This document shows, piece after piece, positions 28,940-37,174 of a stretch of 64,000 bases of DNA. Below the pieces are notes generated by a model, which saw nothing but the letters and a program-made list of their open reading frames with translations, had not been told where the DNA came from and did not search any database. The position numbers and the translations under genes were made by a program. How positions within the stretch are numbered: the first letter of the stretch is position 1; every line of letters begins with the position of its first letter. This stretch comes from Massilia agrisoli (GTDB taxonomy: Bacteria; Pseudomonadota; Gammaproteobacteria; Burkholderiales; Burkholderiaceae_D), in contig NZ_JAJHPV010000004.1 in assembly GCF_020831365.1 (NCBI RefSeq), positions 496,001 to 560,000 of the forward strand, written 5' to 3'.

Positions 28940-30901
28940 ATGTCGAATGCGAAGTCCTTGCGGGCGGTCCCCGCCTTCCTGCTTGCTGTGTTGCTGGCTG
29001 CCTGCGGAGGCAGTGGCGGCAGTTCCGGTAACGTCCCGGTCCAGACCCCGGCCCCGCCGCCCCCCGCACCGGTACCGGTCCCGACGCCAACTTGCGTCGT
29101 CCAACTTGTCGCAGATGCCACGGTAGATATCGGCAAAACTGCCGGCGCCAGCGTGCTGGCCTGCGGCAGCGAGGTGATGGGGGAGGTCAGCTGGACCCAG
29201 CTCAGCGGCCCGGCGGTGACCTTGCTGTCGTCCCGGAGCCCGACCGTTTCCTTCGACGCCAGTGAAGCCGGCGTCGTCAAGCTGCGCGCCGACGTGCGCC
29301 TGGCCAGTGGCGCGCTCGAGTCGCCCACGGCCGAGATCACCGTCGCGCCGCGCGCCGCTGGCAGTTTTGTCACAGTGCGTACCGACCACTCGGTGCGCCC
29401 GGGAACCGACACGTCGGTACGTGCCTGGCCTACCCTGGGCGCTGGCGAAACGGTTACGCGCATCGTCTGGACCCAGGTATCGGGCCCAGCCGTGGAAATG
29501 AACACGACCGACGAACGCGTACTGATGTTCCGCGCCCCGACGGTGGCATCCGACACGGCGCTCAAGTTCCGCGCCACGATGACCACCAGCACAGGCCGCC
29601 AGGACGCCGATGACGTGGTGATCGCCATCGAACGCCAGGCCCTGGCGGCCGATTCCCTGTTGGAAATGACAGCGCGCGTGCATCCCTACCGCACGGCAAC
29701 CCGCTACGCGGACGTGCTGCGCCAGTGCACCTACGATGTCGCCCTGTATTACACCGACAACGTTCGCAATAACTTCTGCAAGGCGTCCACCCTGCCTTTG
29801 CTGCAGGAAGAGGCAGGCCCGGGCGTGATTCCAAGCGTGGCGCAGGTCATGGGCCGGGTGCTGGTATCGCACGACTTCCTCGGCGCAAACTTCGAGCAGT
29901 TCTTGCTGACCCAGGACCCGCACGGCGACTTCCGCCGCATGCTGGCCGGCACCACCGCGATCGTGCTCGGTTCGCACGTGCGCCCGAGCTTCTACATGTC
30001 GGCCACCGGCGCCATCTACCTTGACGCCAACAACCTGTGGCTGACCGCGGCGCAACGCGACGTGGTCACCGAAGTGCCGGATTACCGCCTCGCCTTCGAC
30101 GACGAGCTGAACTACAGTGCCTTCGGCCGCCAGGTCAAGGACAACGACTACGCGCGCCGGGCCTTCCCGTCGACCGAGCGGGTGAACCGGTCGGTCGACG
30201 AACTGGTGCCCGTGCTTGGCCGCCTGCTGTACCACGAGCTGGCGCACGCGGCCGACTTCTTCACCCCGTCACAGCGCGCCCTCAATCCTTCGCTGTCGAT
30301 CTGGGGCAACGTCGTCGGACGCATCACCGCTGACGCGCTGGTGTCGGATTCGCTGGCGGCAAGCTACCCGCTGACCTCGGCCGAAATGGCGGGGCTGGGG
30401 CAGGTGACGTTCCAGGGACTCAAGGCAACCGAGCAGCAGAAGGCGTATACCGCCGCCGACGTCGGGCGCTTCTTCGGGTCCGACCTGGCCAACGACGACT
30501 ACGCGTATTCGAGCACCCGCGAAGACCTGGCGATGCTGTTTGAAGAGTTCATGATGAGCTACCGCCACGGTATCCGCTACGACATCGCGTTCACCAATGT
30601 GTACCGCGATGGTACGCCGAGCGGGCAGGTGCTGGTGGCCTGGGGGCAGCGTGGACGGATCGCCGAAGCGGCCATCAAGCCGCGCATCAAGCTGGTGCTG
30701 GCGCAGGTGGCGCCGTGGATCGACCCGGCGGTTGTCGACAGCCTGCCGGCGCCGCAGATGATGCGGGCAGGGCAGAGCTGGGATGCCAACCTGGTGCTGG
30801 GCAGCGGAACGGGCATGTCGGGCATCTCGGCGCGCCGGATCGTGTCCGGGGAGGACGCGGCCCAGCGCCTGCGCGAGGATTCGCGCAAGCCGCGCGACTA
30901 G
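28940..30901 (+). CDS. Lipoprotein with Ig/PKD-like repeats and HELAH zinc-peptidase-like motif
   Basis: A 653-residue protein. FLLAVLLAACGG is a lipoprotein signal; a Ser/Gly and Pro-rich spacer follows. Two K319/PKD-like beta domains lie at about 60-240 (each with VSWTQLSGPAV or IVWTQVSGPAV). The C-terminal half holds LLYHELAHAADFF at about residue 429-441, matching the gluzincin HExxH, and later SREDLAMLFEEFMMSYRHG, which could supply the third zinc ligand Glu. No known peptidase family is recognised with certainty. The start is ATG rather than the upstream TTG. The stop overlaps the convergent VOC gene by four bases (CTAG). Confidence 0.8.
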   Translation: MSNAKSLRAVPAFLLAVLLAACGGSGGSSGNVPVQTPAPPPPAPVPVPTPTCVVQLVADATVDIGKTAGASVLACGSEVMGEVSWTQLSGPAVTLLSSRSPTVSFDASEAGVVKLRADVRLASGALESPTAEITVAPRAAGSFVTVRTDHSVRPGTDTSVRAWPTLGAGETVTRIVWTQVSGPAVEMNTTDERVLMFRAPTVASDTALKFRATMTTSTGRQDADDVVIAIERQALAADSLLEMTARVHPYRTATRYADVLRQCTYDVALYYTDNVRNNFCKASTLPLLQEEAGPGVIPSVAQVMGRVLVSHDFLGANFEQFLLTQDPHGDFRRMLAGTTAIVLGSHVRPSFYMSATGAIYLDANNLWLTAAQRDVVTEVPDYRLAFDDELNYSAFGRQVKDNDYARRAFPSTERVNRSVDELVPVLGRLLYHELAHAADFFTPSQRALNPSLSIWGNVVGRITADALVSDSLAASYPLTSAEMAGLGQVTFQGLKATEQQKAYTAADVGRFFGSDLANDDYAYSSTREDLAMLFEEFMMSYRHGIRYDIAFTNVYRDGTPSGQVLVAWGQRGRIAEAAIKPRIKLVLAQVAPWIDPAVVDSLPAPQMMRAGQSWDANLVLGSGTGMSGISARRIVSGEDAAQRLREDSRKPRD

Positions 30902-31305
30902 CTGTTGGGCGCTGGCCTGGGCCGGTGCACCGCGCAGAGCTTATTGCCGTGGGGATCGCGAACGTAGGCTACATACACCGGCCCGGTACCATTGTCGCGC
31001 ATGCCGGGTGCGTCCTCGACGGATTGTCCGCCATGCGCAATTGCAGCGTCGTAAAAGGCGTGCACCTGTTCGGGCGAGGCGCATTTGAAGCCGATGGTCC
31101 CGCCGTTCGCGCCGGTCGCTTCCTCATTATTGATCGGTTCGCTAACACAGAAGGTACTGCCGTTGTGCCGATAGAACAGGCGCTGGTGACCCGTTGGCGC
31201 CTGGTTGCGGATCGGTTCACCTGCCCCAAGCGTTCCGAGAACCGCGTCGTAAAACAGTCGCGCCTTCGAGATGTCGTCAGCACCGACCATGACATGGTTA
31301 AGCAT
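30898..31305 (-). CDS. VOC (glyoxalase/bleomycin-resistance) family protein
   Basis: A 135-residue single-domain vicinal oxygen chelate protein: MLNHVMVGADDISKARLFYD at the start, GGTIGFKCASPEQVHAFYD in the centre and YVAYVRDPHGNKLCAVH at the end, where the C-terminal metal Glu is replaced by Lys-Leu context. Substrate unknown. AGGAG precedes ATG by eight bases. It is divergent from a GlxA-type regulator 260 bp away, which may control it. Confidence 0.9.
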   Translation of the reverse strand: MLNHVMVGADDISKARLFYDAVLGTLGAGEPIRNQAPTGHQRLFYRHNGSTFCVSEPINNEEATGANGGTIGFKCASPEQVHAFYDAAIAHGGQSVEDAPGMRDNGTGPVYVAYVRDPHGNKLCAVHRPRPAPNS

Positions 31306-31469
31306 ATTTTCTCCTTTGGTATCAGGGCGGCGGACAGGGCTGCCCGCCGCGGTTGTTGAAGAAAAATGATGTCGTCGTTGCTGCCCGGGATGCTGTACCC
31401 GATGCCACGACTTGCGCGGTACAGCAGCCAGGCCCCAACGGCGGCCCCTGCCAGAATGAGCGTGACCAT
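30969..31469 (-). CDS. Possible small membrane protein overlapping the VOC gene
   Basis: The frame starts MVTLILAGAAVGAWLLYRAS, a plausible single membrane helix, followed by GIGYSIPGSNDDIIFL. GGAG sits at a good distance before the ATG. Past about residue 50 the frame lies entirely inside the VOC gene in another phase and looks non-coding. A real ~45-residue membrane peptide that has lost its stop is possible; the long overlap argues against the full 166-residue product. Confidence 0.22.
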   Translation of the reverse strand: MVTLILAGAAVGAWLLYRASRGIGYSIPGSNDDIIFLQQPRRAALSAALIPKEKICLTMSWSVLTTSRRRDCFTTRFSERLGQVNRSATRRQRVTSACSIGTTAVPSVLANRSIMRKRPARTAGPSASNAPRPNRCTPFTTLQLRMADNPSRTHPACATMVPGRCM

Positions 31470-31566
31470 GATGCGCTCCGGAAATGACTGAATAAAAGTT
31501 CATTATCAGCGTCCGCGCCGGCTGGCGCCATTGGCCAAAACGCCAAATTTATGGTCTACTTGGACA

Positions 31567-32559
31567 ATGTTCAGATCACCCACCCCTATCCGCATCGGCG
31601 TACTGATCTACCCGGAATGCGCCTTCACGACCCTGGCCATCGTCGACGTCTTTCACGTGGCGAATGCCATGTCCAGGCTCCGGCCGGCCGGCGAGCAGGT
31701 GCAGTTCGAAACCAGATGGGTGAGTCCCGGAGGGGGTGTGGTGGCGTGCTCGGGCGGCATGTCGTTTTCGACCGAGCCCATGACCGGCGCGGACTACGAC
31801 GTGGTCATCGTACCCGGCATGGTGAACGGCGACATGCGCCCCCTGCTGCTGGGCAAGCTTGAAGCACAGTGCAGCGCCCTGCGCCGCTTTGCCGAGGGCG
31901 GCGGCCTGGTCGCATCGCATTGCTCGGGCTCGTTCCTGATGGCCCACGCCGGATTGCTGGACGGGCGCCGCGCCACGACGAGCTGGTGGCTTGATAGCCT
32001 GTTCCGCAAGCACTACCCGGCGGTCCAGCTGGATACCGAAGAACTGATCGCCTGGGATGCGCCTCTATTGTCCTCGGGACCGGTGACGGCCTATGCTGAC
32101 CTTGGCTTGTGGCTGATCGGCCATTTCGGCGGTGAGCCGCTGCGCCAGATGTCGGCGAAGGTGATGGTCGCGGACAGCAACCGCTCCAGCCAGGCGCCAT
32201 TTATTTCCGAAGCCATCGCCGCAGGCAGCGGCCACGCGGTGGTCGAGCGCGCGCGCCGCTGGCTCAATGAGCGCATGGACCAGCAGTGGAACATGAGCGA
32301 GCTGGCCGGCTATTGCAACACCAGCCCGCGCACCTTGCTGCGGCGCTTTCAGAAAGCAGTCGGTCTCAGCCCGGTGCAGTACACCCAGAAGATGCGGGTC
32401 GAGCGCGGCAAGGCCCTGCTCGAATCGACCATGCTGTCGCTGGAGGATATTACCGAGCGCTGCGGGTACGCGGATGTGTCGACATTTAGTACCGTCTTCA
32501 AGCGCTGGAGCCAGGTGACGCCGCGCGAATACCGCAGCCGCTTCGGCCTGCGCGCCTGA
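31567..32559 (+). CDS. GlxA-type transcriptional regulator (DJ-1/PfpI + AraC HTH)
   Basis: A 330-residue regulator. The N-terminal class I amidotransferase-like domain (about 5-190) has DYDVVIVPGMVNGD and the elbow HCSGSFLMAHAGLLDG with the nucleophile-position Cys. The C-terminal AraC-type domain (about 225-325) has WNMSELAGYCNTSPRTLLRRF and ITERCGYADVSTFSTVFKRW. Members sense small amines or amides and activate catabolic genes. It is divergent from the VOC gene. The start was placed at MFRSPTP; the frame is open slightly further upstream. Confidence 0.92.
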   Translation: MFRSPTPIRIGVLIYPECAFTTLAIVDVFHVANAMSRLRPAGEQVQFETRWVSPGGGVVACSGGMSFSTEPMTGADYDVVIVPGMVNGDMRPLLLGKLEAQCSALRRFAEGGGLVASHCSGSFLMAHAGLLDGRRATTSWWLDSLFRKHYPAVQLDTEELIAWDAPLLSSGPVTAYADLGLWLIGHFGGEPLRQMSAKVMVADSNRSSQAPFISEAIAAGSGHAVVERARRWLNERMDQQWNMSELAGYCNTSPRTLLRRFQKAVGLSPVQYTQKMRVERGKALLESTMLSLEDITERCGYADVSTFSTVFKRWSQVTPREYRSRFGLRA

Positions 32560-32572
32560 TGCGGCCGGACCG

Positions 32573-33388
32573 CTAGGCGCCAGCAAAGCGCGGCGCGCTG
32601 CGCGGCAGGATTGTCGGCCTGGCGAGCATGCCGTGTTCGTCAGGGCGCAAGGTCAGCACCGACACGCCGGACGCAGTGACGGCCACGGTGTGCTCGAACT
32701 GGGCCGACAGCGAACCGTCCCTGGTGACGACTGTCCAGCCGTCATCCTCGGTCCGCACGCTGCGTCCGCCGCGATTGAGCATCGGCTCGATCGTGAAAAC
32801 CATGCCCTCACGAAGCACGAGGCCGGTTCCCGGCGTGCCGAAGTGCAGCACCTGGGGTTCTTCATGCATCTCGCGGCCAATGCCGTGCCCACAGTACTCG
32901 CGTACGACGGAGAAGCCATTGCGCTTGGCATGGCGTTCGATCGCCGCGCCGACGTCGCCCAGCCGTGCGCCCGGGCGCACTTCGCGGATGCCCTTCCACA
33001 TGGCTTCGTAGGTGGTCTGCACCAGCCTTCTGGCAGCGGGGCCGACCTCGCCGATGAGATAGGTTTTGCTGGAATCCGCGATATAGCCGTTCTTTTCCAG
33101 CGTGATGTCAAAGTTGACGATGTCGCCGTCCTTCAGCACCGTCGCTTGCGATGGCACGCCATGGCAGACCACGTCATTGACCGAGGAATTCAACGCGAAT
33201 TCGTAGCCATACTGGCCCTTGCTCGCTGGCCGTGATTGAAGGTCGCCGACGATGAACTGTTCGACCATTGCGTCGACCTGGAGTGTCGACATCCCGGCCA
33301 GCGGGGTAAGGTCGAGCAGCCCGAAAACAGACGCCAGCAGCCGGCCGGATTCGGCCATCAACGCGAGCTCGTGGGGTTGCTTCGTCAT
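32573..33388 (-). CDS. map: Methionine aminopeptidase type I
   Basis: A 271-residue M24A enzyme that removes the initiator Met in the cytoplasm. The metal ligands are visible: D94 (VNFDIT), D105 (IADSSKTY), H168 (CGHGIG), E201 (FTIEPM) and the C-terminal Glu in AQFEHTV; substrate His76 is in CHGVP. Its ATG overlaps the stop of the ParD-like gene (ATGA), so the two are translationally coupled. This is unlike the housekeeping map, which usually sits beside rpsB; it may be a second copy. Confidence 0.95.
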   Translation of the reverse strand: MTKQPHELALMAESGRLLASVFGLLDLTPLAGMSTLQVDAMVEQFIVGDLQSRPASKGQYGYEFALNSSVNDVVCHGVPSQATVLKDGDIVNFDITLEKNGYIADSSKTYLIGEVGPAARRLVQTTYEAMWKGIREVRPGARLGDVGAAIERHAKRNGFSVVREYCGHGIGREMHEEPQVLHFGTPGTGLVLREGMVFTIEPMLNRGGRSVRTEDDGWTVVTRDGSLSAQFEHTVAVTASGVSVLTLRPDEHGMLARPTILPRSAPRFAGA

Positions 33389-33600
33389 GCTTCGCTCATC
33401 GCCATCAAGGGCGGGGGCGTGACGCCCGCGGAACCAAGCTCGCGCTGCATGATCTCATTGAAGCTGAGCGTAGGATTGGTTTCGCACAGCATGCCGATCC
33501 GGATCCAGAAGGCGGCCTGCGCATTGATCGAGCGGCACGATACCTTGGTGGCCCTGCGCAGCTGATCGTGCAGATCATCGTCGATGTTAACAATGCCCAT
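33385..33600 (-). CDS. ParD-like antitoxin-family protein
   Basis: A 71-residue protein starting MGIVNIDDDLHDQLRRATKV, a ribbon-helix-helix DNA-binding pattern (INAQAAFWIRIG helix). It matches the ParD-like family often named an antitoxin of a type II system. There is no ParE toxin; its only partner is map, with which it overlaps by four bases. The inverted repeat just upstream suggests autoregulation. Whether it acts as an antitoxin or only as a regulator is open. Confidence 0.8.
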   Translation of the reverse strand: MGIVNIDDDLHDQLRRATKVSCRSINAQAAFWIRIGMLCETNPTLSFNEIMQRELGSAGVTPPPLMAMSEA

Positions 33601-33608
33601 TGATTACT

Positions 33609-33649
33609 CCATATACGTTTCGTAGTCGATCAGTATATGGATCGTATAT
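33609..33649 (-). promoter_or_regulatory. Candidate operator of the parD-like/map pair
   Basis: CCATATAC (33609-33616) and GTATATGG (33633-33640) are perfect inverted repeats, and a further GTATAT lies at 33644-33649, immediately upstream of the ParD-like start codon. Repeated TATAC half-sites over a likely -10 region are what a ribbon-helix-helix autorepressor would bind. This is inferred from the pattern only. Confidence 0.5.
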
Positions 33650-33663
33650 CGATGTGGCAAGTG

Positions 33664-34125
33664 TTATCCGTAGGCGCCGCCGGTGTACAACAGGTCGAAC
33701 ACGCGCGCGATGGTGCCGATCAGGGTGACCGAGCCGACGATCATGGTCGTCACCAGCAGCACGGCAAGGATCCAGCGCGACGCCGAGGCCTGGCCGGAGC
33801 CGGCGTTAAATTGCGCGTCGAACTTTTCGTCCGCAGTCACGCCCAACACCAGCGCTTCAATGAAAGCGACGATGTACGAGATGGTGATCGGCAGCAGCTT
33901 GAAAAAGCCGTCCGCTTCCGGCGCCAGCCCGACCACCATGCCTGCGATCGGTACGCTGCACAGGTGCATCAGGCCGAGCTTGTCGAGCGGACCGCGCAGG
34001 TAGAAGCGGTGCACGCCGAGGCCGCCGAGGACGAGGGCGAGGAAGGTGGCGAAGGTCTTGTTCTTGTGCGGCGTGGACATGGACTTGGCAATCTTGAAAA
34101 CTGGAAAGGTAGAAGTATCGGTCAT
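33664..34125 (-). CDS. TM2 domain-containing membrane protein
   Basis: A 153-residue protein with the TM2 signature KNKTFATFLALVLGGLGVHRFYLRG, in which two membrane segments are joined by a short HRFY loop, then two further hydrophobic stretches (PITISYIVAFIEALVLGV and WILAVLLVTTMIVGSVTLIG). Inner membrane; function unknown. The start at MTDTST is a choice among several in-frame Met codons. Confidence 0.85.
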   Translation of the reverse strand: MTDTSTFPVFKIAKSMSTPHKNKTFATFLALVLGGLGVHRFYLRGPLDKLGLMHLCSVPIAGMVVGLAPEADGFFKLLPITISYIVAFIEALVLGVTADEKFDAQFNAGSGQASASRWILAVLLVTTMIVGSVTLIGTIARVFDLLYTGGAYG

Positions 34126-34218
34126 ATTGCCCACGCCTGCCAGTACAGGTGGCGGTGACGCCCAAAATCAGGGATAATGCTCAATTGGCCCGAACTGCGC
34201 GCCTGTTGTCATTAACGC

Positions 34219-34248
34219 TTGCTGCTGTGCGGCATTGCGCGCTATAAT
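34219..34248 (+). promoter_or_regulatory. Promoter of the rpsP-rimM-trmD-rplS operon
   Basis: TTGCTG (34219-34224) and a perfect TATAAT (34243-34248) with an 18-base spacer, about 40 bases before the rpsP start. Confidence 0.75.
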
Positions 34249-34288
34249 TGTCGGCTTTTTCCGCCCAGCACAACTTTTTGGAATTATT

Positions 34289-34534
34289 ATGGTCGTTATT
34301 CGTTTAGCTCGTGGAGGCGCCAAGAAGCGCCCGTTCTTCAACATCGTTGCTACGGACTCGCGTAATCGCCGCGATGGCCGCTTCATCGAGCGTATCGGTT
34401 TCTACAACCCGATGGCATCGGGTCAGGAAGTTGGCCTGCGCATTACCGCAGACCGCCTGGCTTACTGGCAAGGCGTTGGCGCACAACTGTCGCCAACCGT
34501 GGCTCGCCTGGTCGCTAGCCAGCCTGCAGCTTAA
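34289..34534 (+). CDS. rpsP: 30S ribosomal protein S16
   Basis: An 81-residue S16: [20 protein letters not shown] at the start, [13 protein letters not shown] in the centre, [16 protein letters not shown] near the end. Binds 16S rRNA early in 30S assembly. First gene of the conserved rpsP-rimM-trmD-rplS operon. The start at MVVIRL matches the family; the longer upstream frame does not. Confidence 0.98.
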   Translation: MVVIRLARGGAKKRPFFNIVATDSRNRRDGRFIERIGFYNPMASGQEVGLRITADRLAYWQGVGAQLSPTVARLVASQPAA

Positions 34535-34546
34535 GTAGTCCCTGTT

Positions 34547-35095
34547 TTGAGCAGTTCGGCAGCACCCGGGGTGCAAGTCCCCGACGACCTGACCCAGGTC
34601 GGATACGTTTCCGGCGCCTTTGGCGTCACCGGTTCGATTCGGGTCACCCCGTTCTCCGCCGATGCGGATGCGCTGCTGAACATCAAAACCTGGTGGCTGG
34701 ATAAGCCCAGCCTGCGTTCCGTCGATGTACGGACCGCGAAAATGCACGGCGGCGACGTCGTGGCCCAGTTGGTCGGAACCATCGGGCGGGATGCTGCGGA
34801 GGCGCTCAAGGGCGCAGCTGTCTCAGTCTCGCGCGCCGAGTTCCCCGAACTGCCGGCCGATGAATTCTACTGGACTGACCTGATCGGTCTTGATGTCGTT
34901 AACCTGCAGGGTGAAAACCTCGGCACGGTGACCGACCTGATGCACAACGGCGCGCAGTCGATACTGCGCGTGGCGCCGGTTCAAACCGGCGATGAAAAGG
35001 CGCCCGAGCGCCTGATCCCGTTTGTGGACCACTTCGTCAAGACAGTCGACCAGCAAGCCAAAAAAATTACTGTTGACTGGGGCCTGGATTATTAA
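34547..35095 (+). CDS. rimM: Ribosome maturation factor RimM
   Basis: About 182 residues, with the N-terminal RimM domain ([20 protein letters not shown]) and the C-terminal PRC-barrel ([21 protein letters not shown] ... [13 protein letters not shown]). It assists 30S head assembly by contacting S19. The start codon is uncertain: the frame opens at TTG 34547 without a clear Shine-Dalgarno, and GTG 34571 is the main alternative. Twelve bases follow the rpsP stop, so translational coupling is likely. Confidence 0.95.
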   Translation: MSSSAAPGVQVPDDLTQVGYVSGAFGVTGSIRVTPFSADADALLNIKTWWLDKPSLRSVDVRTAKMHGGDVVAQLVGTIGRDAAEALKGAAVSVSRAEFPELPADEFYWTDLIGLDVVNLQGENLGTVTDLMHNGAQSILRVAPVQTGDEKAPERLIPFVDHFVKTVDQQAKKITVDWGLDY

Positions 35096-35118
35096 GGCCC
35101 GGTCGAAGCGAGAGCCCG

Positions 35119-35877
35119 ATGCAGTTTGACGTCGTGAGCTTGTTTCCCGAGATGTTTGCCGCGTTGACGCAGTCGGGTGTGACCCGGCGCGGACACGAGC
35201 AGCAGCGCTGGGGCCTGACGATCTGGAATCCGCGCGATTTCACTTCCGACCGCCACCGCACCGTGGATGACCGCCCGTATGGCGGCGGCCCCGGCATGGT
35301 GATGCTGGCCAAGCCCCTGGAAGCGGCGATTACGGCGGCAAAACAACGCCAGCGCGATCTTGGATTGCCAGCCCCGCGGGTGCTGTTCCTGTCGCCGCAA
35401 GGCAAGCAGCTGACCCATGAAAAGGTCATGCAGCTGAAGGACGAACCGGGACTGGTACTGCTGTGCGGCCGCTACGAAGGGGTCGACCAGCGCCTGCTGG
35501 ACCGTTGCGTGGACGAAGAAATCAGCCTCGGCGATTTCGTGCTGTCGGGCGGCGAACTGCCGGCGATGGTGCTGATGGACGCGGTAGTGCGGCAATTGCC
35601 CGGTGTGCTGGGCGACGATGCCTCGGCCATCGAAGACAGCTTCGTCAACGGACTGCTCGATTCGCCCCATTACACGCGGCCGGAATCGTACGAAGGTGTC
35701 GAGGTGCCGCCGGTGCTGATGGGCGGCAACCACGCAGAGATTGTAAAATGGCGCCGCCAGCGCATGCTGGAAGCGACCATGAACAAACGGCCCGATTTGT
35801 TAGGCAAGGCGCGCGACGCCGGCCTGCTGACCAAGGCCGACGAGAAGTTTTTGGCGGGTTTAGAAAAACCCGTGTAG
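35119..35877 (+). CDS. trmD: tRNA (guanine37-N1)-methyltransferase
   Basis: A 252-residue SPOUT-class enzyme that methylates G37 of tRNAs reading CNN codons, preventing frameshifts. Signatures: [40 protein letters not shown] and the knot region [21 protein letters not shown] followed by [14 protein letters not shown]. Third gene of the operon. Confidence 0.98.
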   Translation: MQFDVVSLFPEMFAALTQSGVTRRGHEQQRWGLTIWNPRDFTSDRHRTVDDRPYGGGPGMVMLAKPLEAAITAAKQRQRDLGLPAPRVLFLSPQGKQLTHEKVMQLKDEPGLVLLCGRYEGVDQRLLDRCVDEEISLGDFVLSGGELPAMVLMDAVVRQLPGVLGDDASAIEDSFVNGLLDSPHYTRPESYEGVEVPPVLMGGNHAEIVKWRRQRMLEATMNKRPDLLGKARDAGLLTKADEKFLAGLEKPV

Positions 35878-35970
35878 TAGCAGCACCAAAACTGGGCATG
35901 TCGCCCATGTTTTAAACCCCATCCTCTACTGGGCGCAGGCGCCAGCACGATGGTTATTGGAGTTATAAAA

Positions 35971-36354
35971 ATGAACTTGATTCAACAACTTGAGCAAGAA
36001 GAAATTGCCCGTATCGGCAAGACTATTCCTGACTTCGCACCAGGCGATACCGTCATCGTCAACGTCAACGTCGTCGAAGGCACCCGCAAGCGCGCCCAGG
36101 CATACGAAGGCGTCGTGATCTCCCGTCGTAACCGTGGCCTGAACTCGAACTTCATCGTTCGTAAGATCTCGTCCGGCGAAGGCGTCGAGCGTACGTTCCA
36201 GCTGTATTCCCCGCTGATCGCTTCGATCGAAGTCAAGCGTCGTGGTGATGTTCGCCGCGCCAAGCTGTACTACCTGCGTGAGCGTTCGGGTAAATCGGCA
36301 CGTATCAAAGAGAAACTGCCAAACCGTCGCGCTAGCTCGGCTGCTGCTAAGTAA
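35971..36354 (+). CDS. rplS: 50S ribosomal protein L19
   Basis: A 127-residue L19: [60 protein letters not shown], and basic C-terminus. It sits at the 30S-50S interface. GGAG nine bases before ATG. Last gene of the operon, followed by a strong terminator. Confidence 0.98.
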   Translation: MNLIQQLEQEEIARIGKTIPDFAPGDTVIVNVNVVEGTRKRAQAYEGVVISRRNRGLNSNFIVRKISSGEGVERTFQLYSPLIASIEVKRRGDVRRAKLYYLRERSGKSARIKEKLPNRRASSAAAK

Positions 36355-36374
36355 TATCAGCCGCTGCACTAGAG

Positions 36375-36405
36375 AAAAGGCATCCCTCACAGGATGCCTT
36401 TTTTT
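36375..36405 (+). terminator. Intrinsic terminator after rplS
   Basis: GGCATCC (36379-36385), loop CTCACA, GGATGCC (36392-36398) and seven T residues; the upstream AAAA extends the stem. It closes the ribosomal operon 20 bases after the rplS stop. Confidence 0.93.
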
Positions 36406-36421
36406 CATCTATAGTCCCGAA

Positions 36422-37090
36422 ATGCCTTTGTCTAAATTTTCCTTCGATCCCAAGTCGCTGCCGGTCGACGCAGTCGCCGGCGAGGCCGCGCTCGGCCAGG
36501 AACGCATGCTGGAAGACTGGTTGCGCCAGCGCTTCGCCGCGCCGCCCGATTGGCAGCCGGAAACAGCCGACGAATCGCTGGCGGCCCAGCGCATGACCGC
36601 CGCGTCGGTGCTGGTGCCGCTGGTGCAGCGTCCCGACGGCCTGCACCTGCTGTTGACCCGGCGTACCGACCACCTGAGCGCCCATGCCGGCCAGATCAGC
36701 TTTCCGGGCGGCCGCGCCGAGCCGGAGGATGTATCGGCCATCGATACCGCGCTGCGCGAAACCGAGGAAGAGATTGGCCTGGCGCGCAGCCACATCGACG
36801 TCATCGGCCTGCTGCCCGACTACATCACCAGCAGCGGCTACCAGGTGACCCCCGTGGTCGGGCTGGTGCACCCGCCATTCGAGCTGGTGCCCGATCCCAA
36901 CGAGGTGGCCGACGTGTTCGAGGTGCCGCTCGCCTTCCTGATGGACGGCATGAACCACCAGCGCCTCTCGGTCGAGTTGCCCGAAGGGGCAGGGCGGCGC
37001 CACTTCTATGCGATCCCCTACGGACCCCACTTCATCTGGGGCGCGACGGCCGGCATGCTGCGCAACCTGTTCCACCTCCTGCGCGCTTAA
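36422..37090 (+). CDS. Nudix hydrolase, CoA pyrophosphatase type
   Basis: A 222-residue protein with the NuCoA/Nudix signature ISFPGGRAEPEDVSAIDTAL followed by RETEEEIGL, which hydrolyses CoA or acyl-CoA to 3',5'-ADP and 4'-phosphopantetheine in the cytoplasm. SVLVPLVQRPDGLHLLLTRR precedes the box, as in NudL/YeaB proteins. It begins right after the rplS terminator with no obvious Shine-Dalgarno, so its promoter may lie in or before the terminator region. Confidence 0.93.
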   Translation: MPLSKFSFDPKSLPVDAVAGEAALGQERMLEDWLRQRFAAPPDWQPETADESLAAQRMTAASVLVPLVQRPDGLHLLLTRRTDHLSAHAGQISFPGGRAEPEDVSAIDTALRETEEEIGLARSHIDVIGLLPDYITSSGYQVTPVVGLVHPPFELVPDPNEVADVFEVPLAFLMDGMNHQRLSVELPEGAGRRHFYAIPYGPHFIWGATAGMLRNLFHLLRA

Positions 37091-37174
37091 TTCGGCAATA
37101 AGTTTGATTCCGGCACTGCTCTGCGCTATCGTAGCGGGCATTGTTGTATTGCTTCATATCAAAAAGGACGTTTG

